Positions 7,173-13,153 of a stretch of 15,089 nt of DNA are shown piece by piece (the first letter of the stretch is position 1; each line of letters starts with the position of its first letter). The translations under genes and the position numbers were made by a program. The DNA lies in assembly GCA_958349075.1 (NCBI GenBank), contig CATWBR010000047.1:1-15089 (forward strand), read 5' to 3'. A model generated the notes under the pieces. The model saw nothing but the letters and a program-made list of their open reading frames with translations. It searched no databases and was not told the DNA's origin. This stretch comes from an uncultured Clostridium sp. (GTDB lineage Bacteria > Bacillota > Clostridia > Lachnospirales > Lachnospiraceae).

Positions 7173-7976
7173 ATGAGTTATGATTTGATGGTTTTTGAAA
7201 AGAACCAGGTGCCCGCCGGGAAGGCGGATTTCCTCAATTGGTATCGGGAACGGACGGAATGGACAGAAGACCATAATTATGATGACCCGGCAGTATCCTC
7301 GCCTGCGCTGCAGTATTTTTTTAATATGGTGAGATGTGTATTTCCACCGATGAACAGCAGACTGGCTCCTGAGAAAGAGAAATCCGGGCAGACTGTTTTA
7401 CAGGAAGACAGACGCTGCGACTACTGCATTGGGAAAGACGTGATTTATCTTTCCTTTTCCTACTCTGTGGCGGAGCGGGCGCGGGATGTTGTAAAAAGGG
7501 CGGCGTATTTTTCAGGGACAGGCTTCTTTGAACCAGGTGAGGTATTTGGCCCCTGTTTTTTTACAGAGGACAGGCCCACCCATTTGGAGGGGGAGTGGTT
7601 TCGCCCGGCAGCCGTTTCCTGTTTTCAGGAAGTGGAGGAAAAATTGGCGAAAATGACGGCGAAAAACAGGAGCTTTCTTTTTCTGGAGGATCCGATCGGC
7701 AATTATATCCAGGTTGGCGGATTTAAAAATGAGTTTACGGTTGAGGTGCGCAGGTATACGGATCCGGTGAATTATACACACAGGAAAGCCGGTTACATTT
7801 CCGCCGGAATTAATTCAAACGCTTCGGAGCGGAACTGTGTTTTTATCGGAGGAAACCGTGTGAGTACAGAGCCGTTACAGGTACTCAGCCTGGATACAGT
7901 GATCGGCTTGTTCGGCGATTTTTACAATGGAACAAAGACAATGAATATGATTTCCTGGACAGATATGGATTTGTGA
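7173..7976 (+). CDS. Uncharacterised protein of the MSYDLMVF type
   Basis: This encodes a 267-residue protein, probably cytosolic, without a signal peptide or membrane span. The first ~70 residues (MSYDLMVFEK, then WYRERTEWTEDHNYDDP and VFPPMNSRLAP) resemble a group of bacterial hypothetical proteins that I know only by this N-terminus. Some of those occur as possible immunity-like proteins near toxin genes. The second half has the pattern FLFLEDPIGNYIQVGGFKNEFTVEVRRY (about 168-195), a beta-rich stretch also seen in immunity-like families. The start at 7173 is chosen because GAGGAGGGG lies about 7 bases upstream; an earlier in-frame ATG at 7155 would precede that site. It is 28 bases upstream of the lipoprotein gene, with which it shares an unusual identical leader sequence. 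No toxin gene is visible nearby. Function unknown. Confidence 0.8.
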   Translation: MSYDLMVFEKNQVPAGKADFLNWYRERTEWTEDHNYDDPAVSSPALQYFFNMVRCVFPPMNSRLAPEKEKSGQTVLQEDRRCDYCIGKDVIYLSFSYSVAERARDVVKRAAYFSGTGFFEPGEVFGPCFFTEDRPTHLEGEWFRPAAVSCFQEVEEKLAKMTAKNRSFLFLEDPIGNYIQVGGFKNEFTVEVRRYTDPVNYTHRKAGYISAGINSNASERNCVFIGGNRVSTEPLQVLSLDTVIGLFGDFYNGTKTMNMISWTDMDL

Positions 7977-8004
7977 CCGGGAACTGAGATGAGGAGGGAT
8001 TACT

Positions 8005-9147
8005 GTGAAAAAAATATTATTAGCCGCAATGCTTTCAGGATGCCTGATGAGTACGGCGTGTGCAGGCGGCGTTCCTGATACGGCAAAACAGTCTGCGTCC
8101 GGAGCAATAGCGACGGCCCAAACCCCGGCCTCCGGAAAGAATAATACCGGAAGCAGTAAGGAAATAACGGATACCAGGGCGGCAGGGATGGATATGCAGC
8201 ACGCCGTTGCTTCCTATTATGAAGGGAAGAATTCACGGGCTTATAAGATGCTGCAGAAGTCGATTTTTAAGAACCTGATAGGCGGCTGGACGGGAGAGGG
8301 AATCTCAAATCCGGTCTGGAATTATGACAGCTTTGCCCGCTATGAAGTTTTGAACCGGAATCTCACCGGGACAGAAGAGGGAGCGGAACTCTACTACTGC
8401 ACATTTTCAGCCGATAATGGGAAATGCGGTTATGGCGTATTAGCCTACCACGGTGATGGTATGTCGAAGATAAAAGTGGCTGAAACACCCTATCTCTACG
8501 ATCTTCAGGCCAATATAGAAGCAGTCTCCGACGTCCTTCGAAAGACAGAACTGGATCCTGCAACGGCCGAGGCGGTGCGTGTGGAGATAGGGGGAGCGGC
8601 CGCGGGAGAATCTGAAGAGGCGATCCGGATCTCCGATGATAAAGGCCACGCCTATTTCTATTGTTTTGCCGATTCATCGTTAAAGCCGGCGGAGGAAATC
8701 TATTCCGGTGCCGCGTCTGAAGTTGAGAAGGCGGATGAAGGCCAGGATCAGGGGAACAAAAAGCAGAGTTATTATAATGAGTTTGAAAGTAAAGCAAAGG
8801 GAGATGCATACCTCCTGAAGGGCATTGTCCATCAGAATCAGGATAAAGGCGGCATGGTGCGTGTGGAAGCGCCGAAGGGGACGGAGATATCGGTTAAAGG
8901 CAGCATAGTAAGAGAGAGCGGTGAAATCAAGCTGGTTTACAGAGATTCCGACGGAACCGTTACCGTCCTGGCCGAAGGAAAAGAGGATGGAAGCCGGGAA
9001 CACGGTATCGACATGACCGTCAAGGTAAAAGATGGGAAAGGAGACTTCTATTTCGAGGGTGATGCAGCCGTCTGTCAGTTTGAATTATCACTCGGCCTTA
9101 CCAAAGATATAAAGTATTATCTCACCGGGAACAATCCGATAAAGTAG
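8005..9147 (+). CDS. Putative lipoprotein of unknown function
   Basis: This encodes a 380-residue exported protein. It starts with GTG, preceded at 6 bases by GAGGAGGG. The N-terminus, MKKILLAAMLSGCLMSTACA, is a lipoprotein-type signal. Two cysteines could be lipidated: C13 in LSGC, an ideal lipobox after an unusually short hydrophobic stretch, and C19 in STAC, a better signal length with a weaker box. A low-complexity Ala/Thr/Ser/Gly linker covers about residues 20-55. Two folded regions follow: about 56-235 (YKMLQKSIFKNLIGGWTGEG...) and a beta-rich C-terminal domain from about 265, separated by an acidic/Lys/Gln linker. I do not recognise a family. The first domain has the look of a sensor or binding module. 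It is probably cotranscribed with the upstream MSYDLMVF gene and would act on the outer face of the membrane. Confidence 0.78.
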   Translation: MKKILLAAMLSGCLMSTACAGGVPDTAKQSASGAIATAQTPASGKNNTGSSKEITDTRAAGMDMQHAVASYYEGKNSRAYKMLQKSIFKNLIGGWTGEGISNPVWNYDSFARYEVLNRNLTGTEEGAELYYCTFSADNGKCGYGVLAYHGDGMSKIKVAETPYLYDLQANIEAVSDVLRKTELDPATAEAVRVEIGGAAAGESEEAIRISDDKGHAYFYCFADSSLKPAEEIYSGAASEVEKADEGQDQGNKKQSYYNEFESKAKGDAYLLKGIVHQNQDKGGMVRVEAPKGTEISVKGSIVRESGEIKLVYRDSDGTVTVLAEGKEDGSREHGIDMTVKVKDGKGDFYFEGDAAVCQFELSLGLTKDIKYYLTGNNPIK

Positions 9148-9217
9148 ACATTCGAAGAGATCAAAACAAAATAAAACCATGAACCATGTAAAAAGTATAG
9201 AAAAGATGGAGAAAAAG

Positions 9218-9667
9218 ATGATTCGACCGTTTCAGCCGGAAGATACCGGCAGAGTAATGGAGATATGGCTGGCTTCAAACAAGGAGGCTCATAATTTTAT
9301 CCCGGCGGCGTATTGGGATAGTCATTATGAAACAGTGAAGCAGATGCTGCCTGAGGCGGATCTCAAGGTCTACGAAAACGAAGAAGGGATCCGGGGATTT
9401 ATCGGCCTGACGGGAGATTACATTGCCGGAATTTTTGTGGATGCGGGAGCGCGTTCGGAGGGGATTGGGAAAAAACTGCTTGAATATGTGAAGCAGGGAA
9501 AGAAACGCCTCATTTTACAGGTGTACCAAAAGAACGAAGGAGCGTTCCGGTTTTACGGGAGGGAAGGTTTTTCCGTCCAGACAGAACAGCTTGACGAAGA
9601 AACCGGGGAAACCGAGTTTGTCATGATCCGGGAGTGCAGTGAGTGCCCGGGCAAACAGGAACGATAG
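9218..9667 (+). CDS. GNAT-family N-acetyltransferase (first of three)
   Basis: This encodes a 149-residue acetyl-CoA-dependent acyltransferase. Acetyl-CoA motif A is GIFVDAGARSEGIGKKLLEY (71-90), with the R-x-x-G-x-G signature at R79-G84. Motif B is YQKNEGAFRFYGREGF (103-118). The N-terminus, MIRPFQPEDTGRVMEIWLAS, is typical of small stand-alone GNATs. The start at 9218 is favoured by GGAG 6 bases upstream. In-frame ATGs at 9179 and 9206 lack ribosome binding sites and would add a charged tail. The substrate is unknown; an amino acid, peptide, small toxin or drug amine are all possible. It lies 70 bases after the lipoprotein gene with no terminator visible. Confidence 0.87.
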   Translation: MIRPFQPEDTGRVMEIWLASNKEAHNFIPAAYWDSHYETVKQMLPEADLKVYENEEGIRGFIGLTGDYIAGIFVDAGARSEGIGKKLLEYVKQGKKRLILQVYQKNEGAFRFYGREGFSVQTEQLDEETGETEFVMIRECSECPGKQER

Positions 9668-9699
9668 TGATAACTTTCTAAATTTAGAGGAGATAATAA

Positions 9700-9753
9700 T
9701 TGAACCATAAAGGAAATATTAAAGTGATTGGACGGAGAGAGGACCGGAAGTAA
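9700..9753 (+). CDS. Possible 17-residue leader ORF coupled to the second GNAT gene
   Basis: AGAGGAG ends 7 bases before TTG (9700), which opens a 17-residue basic frame (MNHKGNIKVIGRREDRK). The stop codon TAA (9751-9753) shares its last A with the ATG of the next gene, in the classic TAATG translational-coupling overlap. The peptide may matter only as a leader. The GNAT gene has its own weaker GAGAGGA site. Coding is plausible but unproven. Confidence 0.35.
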   Translation: MNHKGNIKVIGRREDRK

Positions 9754-10280
9754 TGATACTGGAATACAGAAAAGCTGTGAAAGAAGATGCATCACAGATA
9801 ACCGGGCTGGTACAGGAGACAATTAAAACGGTTTATCCAAAGTACTATCCGAAAGAGGTGGTGGGATTTTTTTGTGAGCTTCATTCGCGGGAAGCGGTTG
9901 ACAAAGATATAAGTGATGGAAATACCTGGATGTTCTTTGAAGGACGGCATCCTGTGGGAACGGGAAGTCTCCGGGGAGATCACATTACAAGAGTTTATGT
10001 CCATCCCGATTTCCAGGGAAAGGGATATGGGAGCCTGATTGTAAAAAAGCTGGAAGAAGAGATCTTTTCAAAGCATGACAGGGTATTTCTGGATGCCTCC
10101 CTTCCGGCCTGCTGTTTATATGAGGCGCTTGGATATAAGACTTTGAGACACGATAAACGGCTGGTCGAAAACGGAGTGGTGCTGGTTTATGAGATAATGG
10201 AAAAGGACTGCATGAATCAGGAGCACAATGGGAAGGCGGCTCCATATCCGCTTATATATATGAAGCTGCAGGAACCATAA
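9753..10280 (+). CDS. GNAT-family N-acetyltransferase (second of three)
   Basis: This encodes a 175-residue acetyltransferase. Motif A is RVYVHPDFQGKGYGSLIVKK (80-99), with the Q88-G-K-G-Y-G acetyl-CoA loop. Motif B is ASLPACCLYEALGYKT (115-130). The core ends near residue 150. The last ~25 residues, CMNQEHNGKAAPYPLIYMKLQEP, are unlike other GNATs, and their final codons lie in the first unit of a 24-bp tandem repeat. The tail may therefore be a product of repeat growth. The start overlaps the stop of a short upstream ORF. The substrate is unknown, and no terminator separates it from its neighbours. Confidence 0.88.
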   Translation: MILEYRKAVKEDASQITGLVQETIKTVYPKYYPKEVVGFFCELHSREAVDKDISDGNTWMFFEGRHPVGTGSLRGDHITRVYVHPDFQGKGYGSLIVKKLEEEIFSKHDRVFLDASLPACCLYEALGYKTLRHDKRLVENGVVLVYEIMEKDCMNQEHNGKAAPYPLIYMKLQEP

Positions 10281-10329
10281 AATATAAAGTTGCAGGAACT
10301 ATAAAATATAAAGCTGCAGGAACCATAAA
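10258..10329 (+). repeat. Three tandem copies of a 24-bp unit
   Basis: Units lie at 10258-10281, 10282-10305 and 10306-10329, each based on ATATAAAGCTGCAGGAACCA followed by TAAA. The third is the reference; the first differs by one base and the second by two. The unit length is a multiple of 3, and each copy carries an in-frame TAA. The first copy supplies the end and stop of the second GNAT gene; the other two fill the spacer before the methyltransferase. The unit contains CTGCAG. Confidence 0.85.
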
Positions 10330-10374
10330 AGGGGTTAGATTTTTAAGAAATAATCGGGGAAGGGGATTAGCAGA

Positions 10375-11022
10375 ATGAAACAGGAAGAATATGCAGAGAA
10401 TGAAGCCTACTGGAACAAAAGATCGGAGATTTTTGACACGCAGATTCTGAAAACATACGAGGACGCGTACAGAAAGACTATCGACAACACCAAAAAATAC
10501 CTGAAAGAGACGGACAAAGCATTGGATATCGGCTGCGGCACCGGTGTAACGACGATCGAGCTGGCCGGCAGTGTGGCGGAAATGACGGCCGTGGATACGG
10601 CGCCGGAGATGCTCAGACAGGCGGTGGAAAAGACCGAAAAAGCGGACGTACATAATATCAAATATATTCAGGGCGATATGTTTATGGAAGAATTAGAACC
10701 GGGGACCTTTGACATGGTAATGATTTTTAACGTGCTTTTATACATGCCGGACCAGGACGCCGCGATGAAACGCCTTAAAGAACTGGTGAAACCGGGCGGC
10801 CATCTGGCGGTGGCGGCCGATTGCCTGAAGAACAGTCTTACAAAGGAGGCAATTCGGAAATGGTACCGCAGCCACACCGGTAAGATGCCGTTTGTGGAAT
10901 TCTACTCACCGGAGAGTCTGGAGAAGATGATCGGGGCGTACGGGTTTGAGATAGTGGAGAGGGAAAAATTATTTCTGCATCCCGTGAACTACTTTTTAGT
11001 GGCGAGACGGTGCGAAGATTAA
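10375..11022 (+). CDS. Class I SAM-dependent methyltransferase
   Basis: This encodes a 215-residue soluble methyltransferase of the Rossmann (class I) type, transferring methyl from S-adenosylmethionine. SAM motif I is ALDIGCGTGVTTIEL (49-63). The acidic residue binding the ribose is D74 in TAVDTAPEML. Motif II is TFDMVMIFNVLLYMPDQD (111-128), and the GGHLAVA motif begins at residue 141. The N-terminus, EAYWNKRSEIFD, is usual for small-molecule methyltransferases of the UbiE/ArsM-like fold group. The substrate cannot be inferred. GGGAAGGGG precedes the ATG. It sits between two GNAT genes in one plus-strand run, which suggests joint modification of a small molecule or unrelated drug-modifying enzymes gathered together. 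Confidence 0.9.
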   Translation: MKQEEYAENEAYWNKRSEIFDTQILKTYEDAYRKTIDNTKKYLKETDKALDIGCGTGVTTIELAGSVAEMTAVDTAPEMLRQAVEKTEKADVHNIKYIQGDMFMEELEPGTFDMVMIFNVLLYMPDQDAAMKRLKELVKPGGHLAVAADCLKNSLTKEAIRKWYRSHTGKMPFVEFYSPESLEKMIGAYGFEIVEREKLFLHPVNYFLVARRCED

Positions 11023-11047
11023 CGGGAAGGCAGTGAAAGGCAGAGTC

Positions 11048-11569
11048 ATGCGCGATTATTTTATGAAGACGGAACGAATCGGATTTTCATACTGGAAACC
11101 CGATGACAGGGAGCTGGCGGCGCTTCTCTGGGGAGACCCGGATGTAACCCGCTATCTCTGTGCTGACGGAAGATTTACGAAGGAAGAGATAGAACAACGG
11201 CTGGAGACGGAAATCAGCAATTTTGAAAAATATAAGATACAGTATTTCCCCATGTTTGAGCTATGCAGCGGAAAACTGATAGGATGCTGCGGACTGCGTC
11301 CCTTTGAAGACGAAACAGAGATTTTCGAAACGGGATTTCACCTGCGGAAAGCGTTCTGGGGAAAAGGATTGGGCGAGGAAGCCTCCCGCGCGGTTACGGC
11401 CTATATGCCCGCTGTCATAAAAATAAAAGAACTGAGGGCGGGCCATCATCCGGAAAATGCGGCATCGGCGAAACTTTTGAGGAAACTGGGATTTGAGCAT
11501 ATCGGGGATGGCTTTTATCCTCCGACCGGGCTGCGCCACCCCTGGTACAGGAAAACCATAGAACAGTAG
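11048..11569 (+). CDS. GNAT-family N-acetyltransferase, RimJ/RimL-like (third of three)
   Basis: This encodes a 173-residue acetyltransferase of the RimJ/RimL subgroup, which acetylates protein N-termini or antibiotic amines. Motif A is FHLRKAFWGKGLGEEA (97-112), with the W-G-K-G-L-G acetyl-CoA loop. Motif B is HHPENAASAKLLRKLGFEHI (133-152). An N-terminal TERIGFSYWKPDD segment is usual for the subgroup. The start is uncertain. ATG at 11048 has AAAGG 7 bases upstream. A GTG at 11033 has GGGAAGG only 2 bases away. ATG at 11063 would give the canonical MKTERI start but lacks a ribosome binding site. The gene follows the methyltransferase by 25 bases. Confidence 0.86.
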   Translation: MRDYFMKTERIGFSYWKPDDRELAALLWGDPDVTRYLCADGRFTKEEIEQRLETEISNFEKYKIQYFPMFELCSGKLIGCCGLRPFEDETEIFETGFHLRKAFWGKGLGEEASRAVTAYMPAVIKIKELRAGHHPENAASAKLLRKLGFEHIGDGFYPPTGLRHPWYRKTIEQ

Positions 11570-11639
11570 AGTCGGCTTCTAAAATACATATATCAGGTGC
11601 CGGAGTAATGAAATCAGCAAAAGAATCAGGAGGTTGTAT

Positions 11640-11774
11640 ATGCAGAATGGATGGATTCTTTATTTCTTATTTGTCGGTGCAATTGCGTTGCTTTTTATCT
11701 TCTGTACCGCATACGTCATAAAAGCAATATTCCGGGCCTGCATGAAAAGCAGGCGTAAGGATAACGGAAGCTAG
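11640..11774 (+). CDS. Small single-membrane-span protein
   Basis: ATG (11640) follows AGGAGG (11628-11633) by 6 bases, an ideal ribosome binding site. The frame encodes 44 residues: MQNGWILYFLFVGAIALLFI then FCTAYVIKAIF, with a basic tail containing RACMKSRRKDNGS. A hydrophobic helix spans about residues 5-27. The positive C-terminal tail predicts N-out, C-in topology. It is the last small gene before the str operon and lies 70 bases after the third GNAT gene. It is not a recognised toxin or regulator. Small membrane proteins of this form may stabilise membrane complexes, but function is unknown. An overlapping 37-codon frame from 11608 has a poorer ribosome binding site. Confidence 0.6.
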   Translation: MQNGWILYFLFVGAIALLFIFCTAYVIKAIFRACMKSRRKDNGS

Positions 11775-11945
11775 AAGAAAAAGCACGGCTGCGACTGCCT
11801 TTTGCGATCTGAATTAAAAAAACTGGAATGAATAATGTGCCTCCATATTGTCAATAATCCATTCAGATTTCATGTTCTGTGGCGGAATACCGGAAAAAAC
11901 ATGATAAATACGCCGAAAAAGCCGTTTTTTTTTACATTTTATGCC

Positions 11946-12057
11946 TTGACACAAATTGACAAACTGATTATAATAAGTAGGCGTGTAAAAATGCAATAAA
12001 TTTTTGTGCGTAAAAATAAAAGCTTTTAAAGCAACCACAGACAATATCACAGGAGGT
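11946..12057 (+). promoter_or_regulatory. str operon promoter, leader and rpsL ribosome binding site
   Basis: TTGACA (11946-11951) and TATAAT (11969-11974) are exactly 17 bp apart, a perfect-consensus vegetative promoter, as expected for a ribosomal protein operon. The leader from about 11981 is about 85 nt and A/T-rich. AGGAGGTG (12051-12058) lies 6 bases before the rpsL ATG. The preceding stretch 11775-11945 holds no gene that I can support, only A/T-rich sequence with a T9 run at 11929-11937. Confidence 0.85.
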
Positions 12058-12064
12058 GAAAAGG

Positions 12065-12484
12065 ATGCCAACATTCAACCAGTTAGTAAGAAAAGGAAGA
12101 CAGACATCTGAGAAGAAATCTACAGCACCGGCTCTGCAGAAGGGATACAACTCTTTACAGAAGAGAGCTACCAATATCTCTGCACCGCAGAAGAGAGGTG
12201 TGTGTACAGCCGTTAAGACTGCTACACCTAAGAAGCCTAACTCAGCTCTGAGAAAGATCGCCAGAGTACGTCTTTCCAACGGAATCGAAGTAACAAGCTA
12301 CATCCCAGGTGAGGGACACAACTTACAGGAGCATAGCGTTGTTCTGATCCGTGGCGGTCGTGTTAAAGACTTACCAGGTACAAGATACCATATCATCAGA
12401 GGTACTCTTGATACAGCAGGCGTTGCTAACAGAAGACAGGCCCGTTCCAAATACGGCGCTAAGAGACCAAAAGACAAAAAGTAA
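12065..12484 (+). CDS. rpsL: 30S ribosomal protein S12
   Basis: This encodes a 139-residue S12 of the small ribosomal subunit, which sits at the decoding centre and controls accuracy. Family motifs are [32 protein letters not shown] (41-60), [20 protein letters not shown] (82-101) and [12 protein letters not shown]. The ~14-residue insertion before PQKRG is the Firmicutes form, not a defect. Lysines at 56/57 (TPKKP) and 101 (GGRVKDLPG), where streptomycin-resistance changes usually map, are unchanged, so the allele looks streptomycin-sensitive. ATG at 12065 is chosen over the GTG at 12056, because AGGAGGTG overlaps that earlier codon. It is first in the rpsL-rpsG-fusA operon. Confidence 0.98.
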   Translation: MPTFNQLVRKGRQTSEKKSTAPALQKGYNSLQKRATNISAPQKRGVCTAVKTATPKKPNSALRKIARVRLSNGIEVTSYIPGEGHNLQEHSVVLIRGGRVKDLPGTRYHIIRGTLDTAGVANRRQARSKYGAKRPKDKK

Positions 12485-12664
12485 TTAAACGTTTATTTAG
12501 GTAAAATTCGTTAGAATTTAGTGCCGGACTTTGATATTGACCCTGTAGGTTGCAGGTAATCATAGATTCGAGCGCGAACGCACATTGTATGCGAGTACCT
12601 AAGATCTAATGAAACGCTTCGGCCCGTTTCCGGAGCTGGAGCAGATATTAAGGAGGGAAGTAAC
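12485..12664 (+). promoter_or_regulatory. rpsL-rpsG spacer with RNA structure and rpsG ribosome binding site
   Basis: This 180-base spacer has no gene. AAATTC-GTTA-GAATTT (12504-12519) is a perfect hairpin. AGGTA (12554-12558) pairs with TACCT (12596-12600) around an inner CGCA...TGCG stem, and GAAACG pairs with CGTTTC near 12612-12630. AAGGAGGG (about 12650-12657) serves the rpsG GTG. In Escherichia coli S7 represses its own operon at the equivalent spacer, so an analogous S7 or S12 control site here is possible. The sequence does not obviously match that element. Confidence 0.45.
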
Positions 12665-13135
12665 GTGCCACGTAAAGGACATACTCAGAAAAGAGACGTA
12701 TTAGCAGATCCGCTTTACAATAACAAGGTTGTTACCAAGTTAATCAACAACATCATGTTAGATGGTAAAAAGGGTGTTGCCCAGAAGATCGTATACGGCG
12801 CATTTGACCGTATAGCAGCCGAGACAGGTAAAGAGGCTGTAGAAGTATTCGAAGAGGCTATGAACAACATCATGCCTGTACTGGAAGTTAAGGCAAAACG
12901 TATCGGCGGTGCCACATATCAGGTTCCGATCGAAGTTAAGCCGGAGAGAAGACAGGCTCTTGCTCTTCGCTGGATCACTCTCTACTCCCGTAAGAGAGGC
13001 GAGAAGACTCAGGAAGAAAGACTTGCAAAAGAGCTTCTGGATGCTTCTAACAACACAGGCGCATCTGTAAAGAAGAAAGAAGACATGCATAAGATGGCAG
13101 AGGCTAATAAGGCATTTGCACATTACAGATTCTAA
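12665..13135 (+). CDS. rpsG: 30S ribosomal protein S7
   Basis: This encodes a 156-residue S7, the primary 16S rRNA binder that starts assembly of the 30S head. Signature segments include [60 protein letters not shown] and the C-terminal [20 protein letters not shown]. The length and order are standard. The start codon is GTG with AAGGAGGG 7 bases before it. It lies between rpsL and fusA. Confidence 0.98.
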   Translation: MPRKGHTQKRDVLADPLYNNKVVTKLINNIMLDGKKGVAQKIVYGAFDRIAAETGKEAVEVFEEAMNNIMPVLEVKAKRIGGATYQVPIEVKPERRQALALRWITLYSRKRGEKTQEERLAKELLDASNNTGASVKKKEDMHKMAEANKAFAHYRF

Positions 13136-13136
13136 T

Positions 13137-13153
13137 AGGAGGAAAAAGCTTTG
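13137..13153 (+). promoter_or_regulatory. Ribosome binding site deciding a TTG start of fusA
   Basis: AGGAGG (13137-13142) begins two bases after the rpsG stop. It is followed 8 bases later by TTG, which opens the frame [20 protein letters not shown]. No ATG or GTG lies nearer in frame before the conserved GTPase sequence, so TTG is the only start consistent with EF-G. Confidence 0.9.

Noticed and set aside
10258..10329. CRISPR array
   Set aside because: The 24-bp units are contiguous, with no variable spacers between them.
11775..11945. Terminator between the small membrane protein and the str promoter
   Set aside because: GGC-TGCGACT-GCC near 11787-11799 has only three pairs, and the GCCG repeat before the T9 run is direct rather than inverted. 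No supportable hairpin.
11814..12279. Minus-strand frames over the str promoter and rpsL
   Set aside because: They lie opposite strong promoter and ribosomal protein sequence and have no family character.
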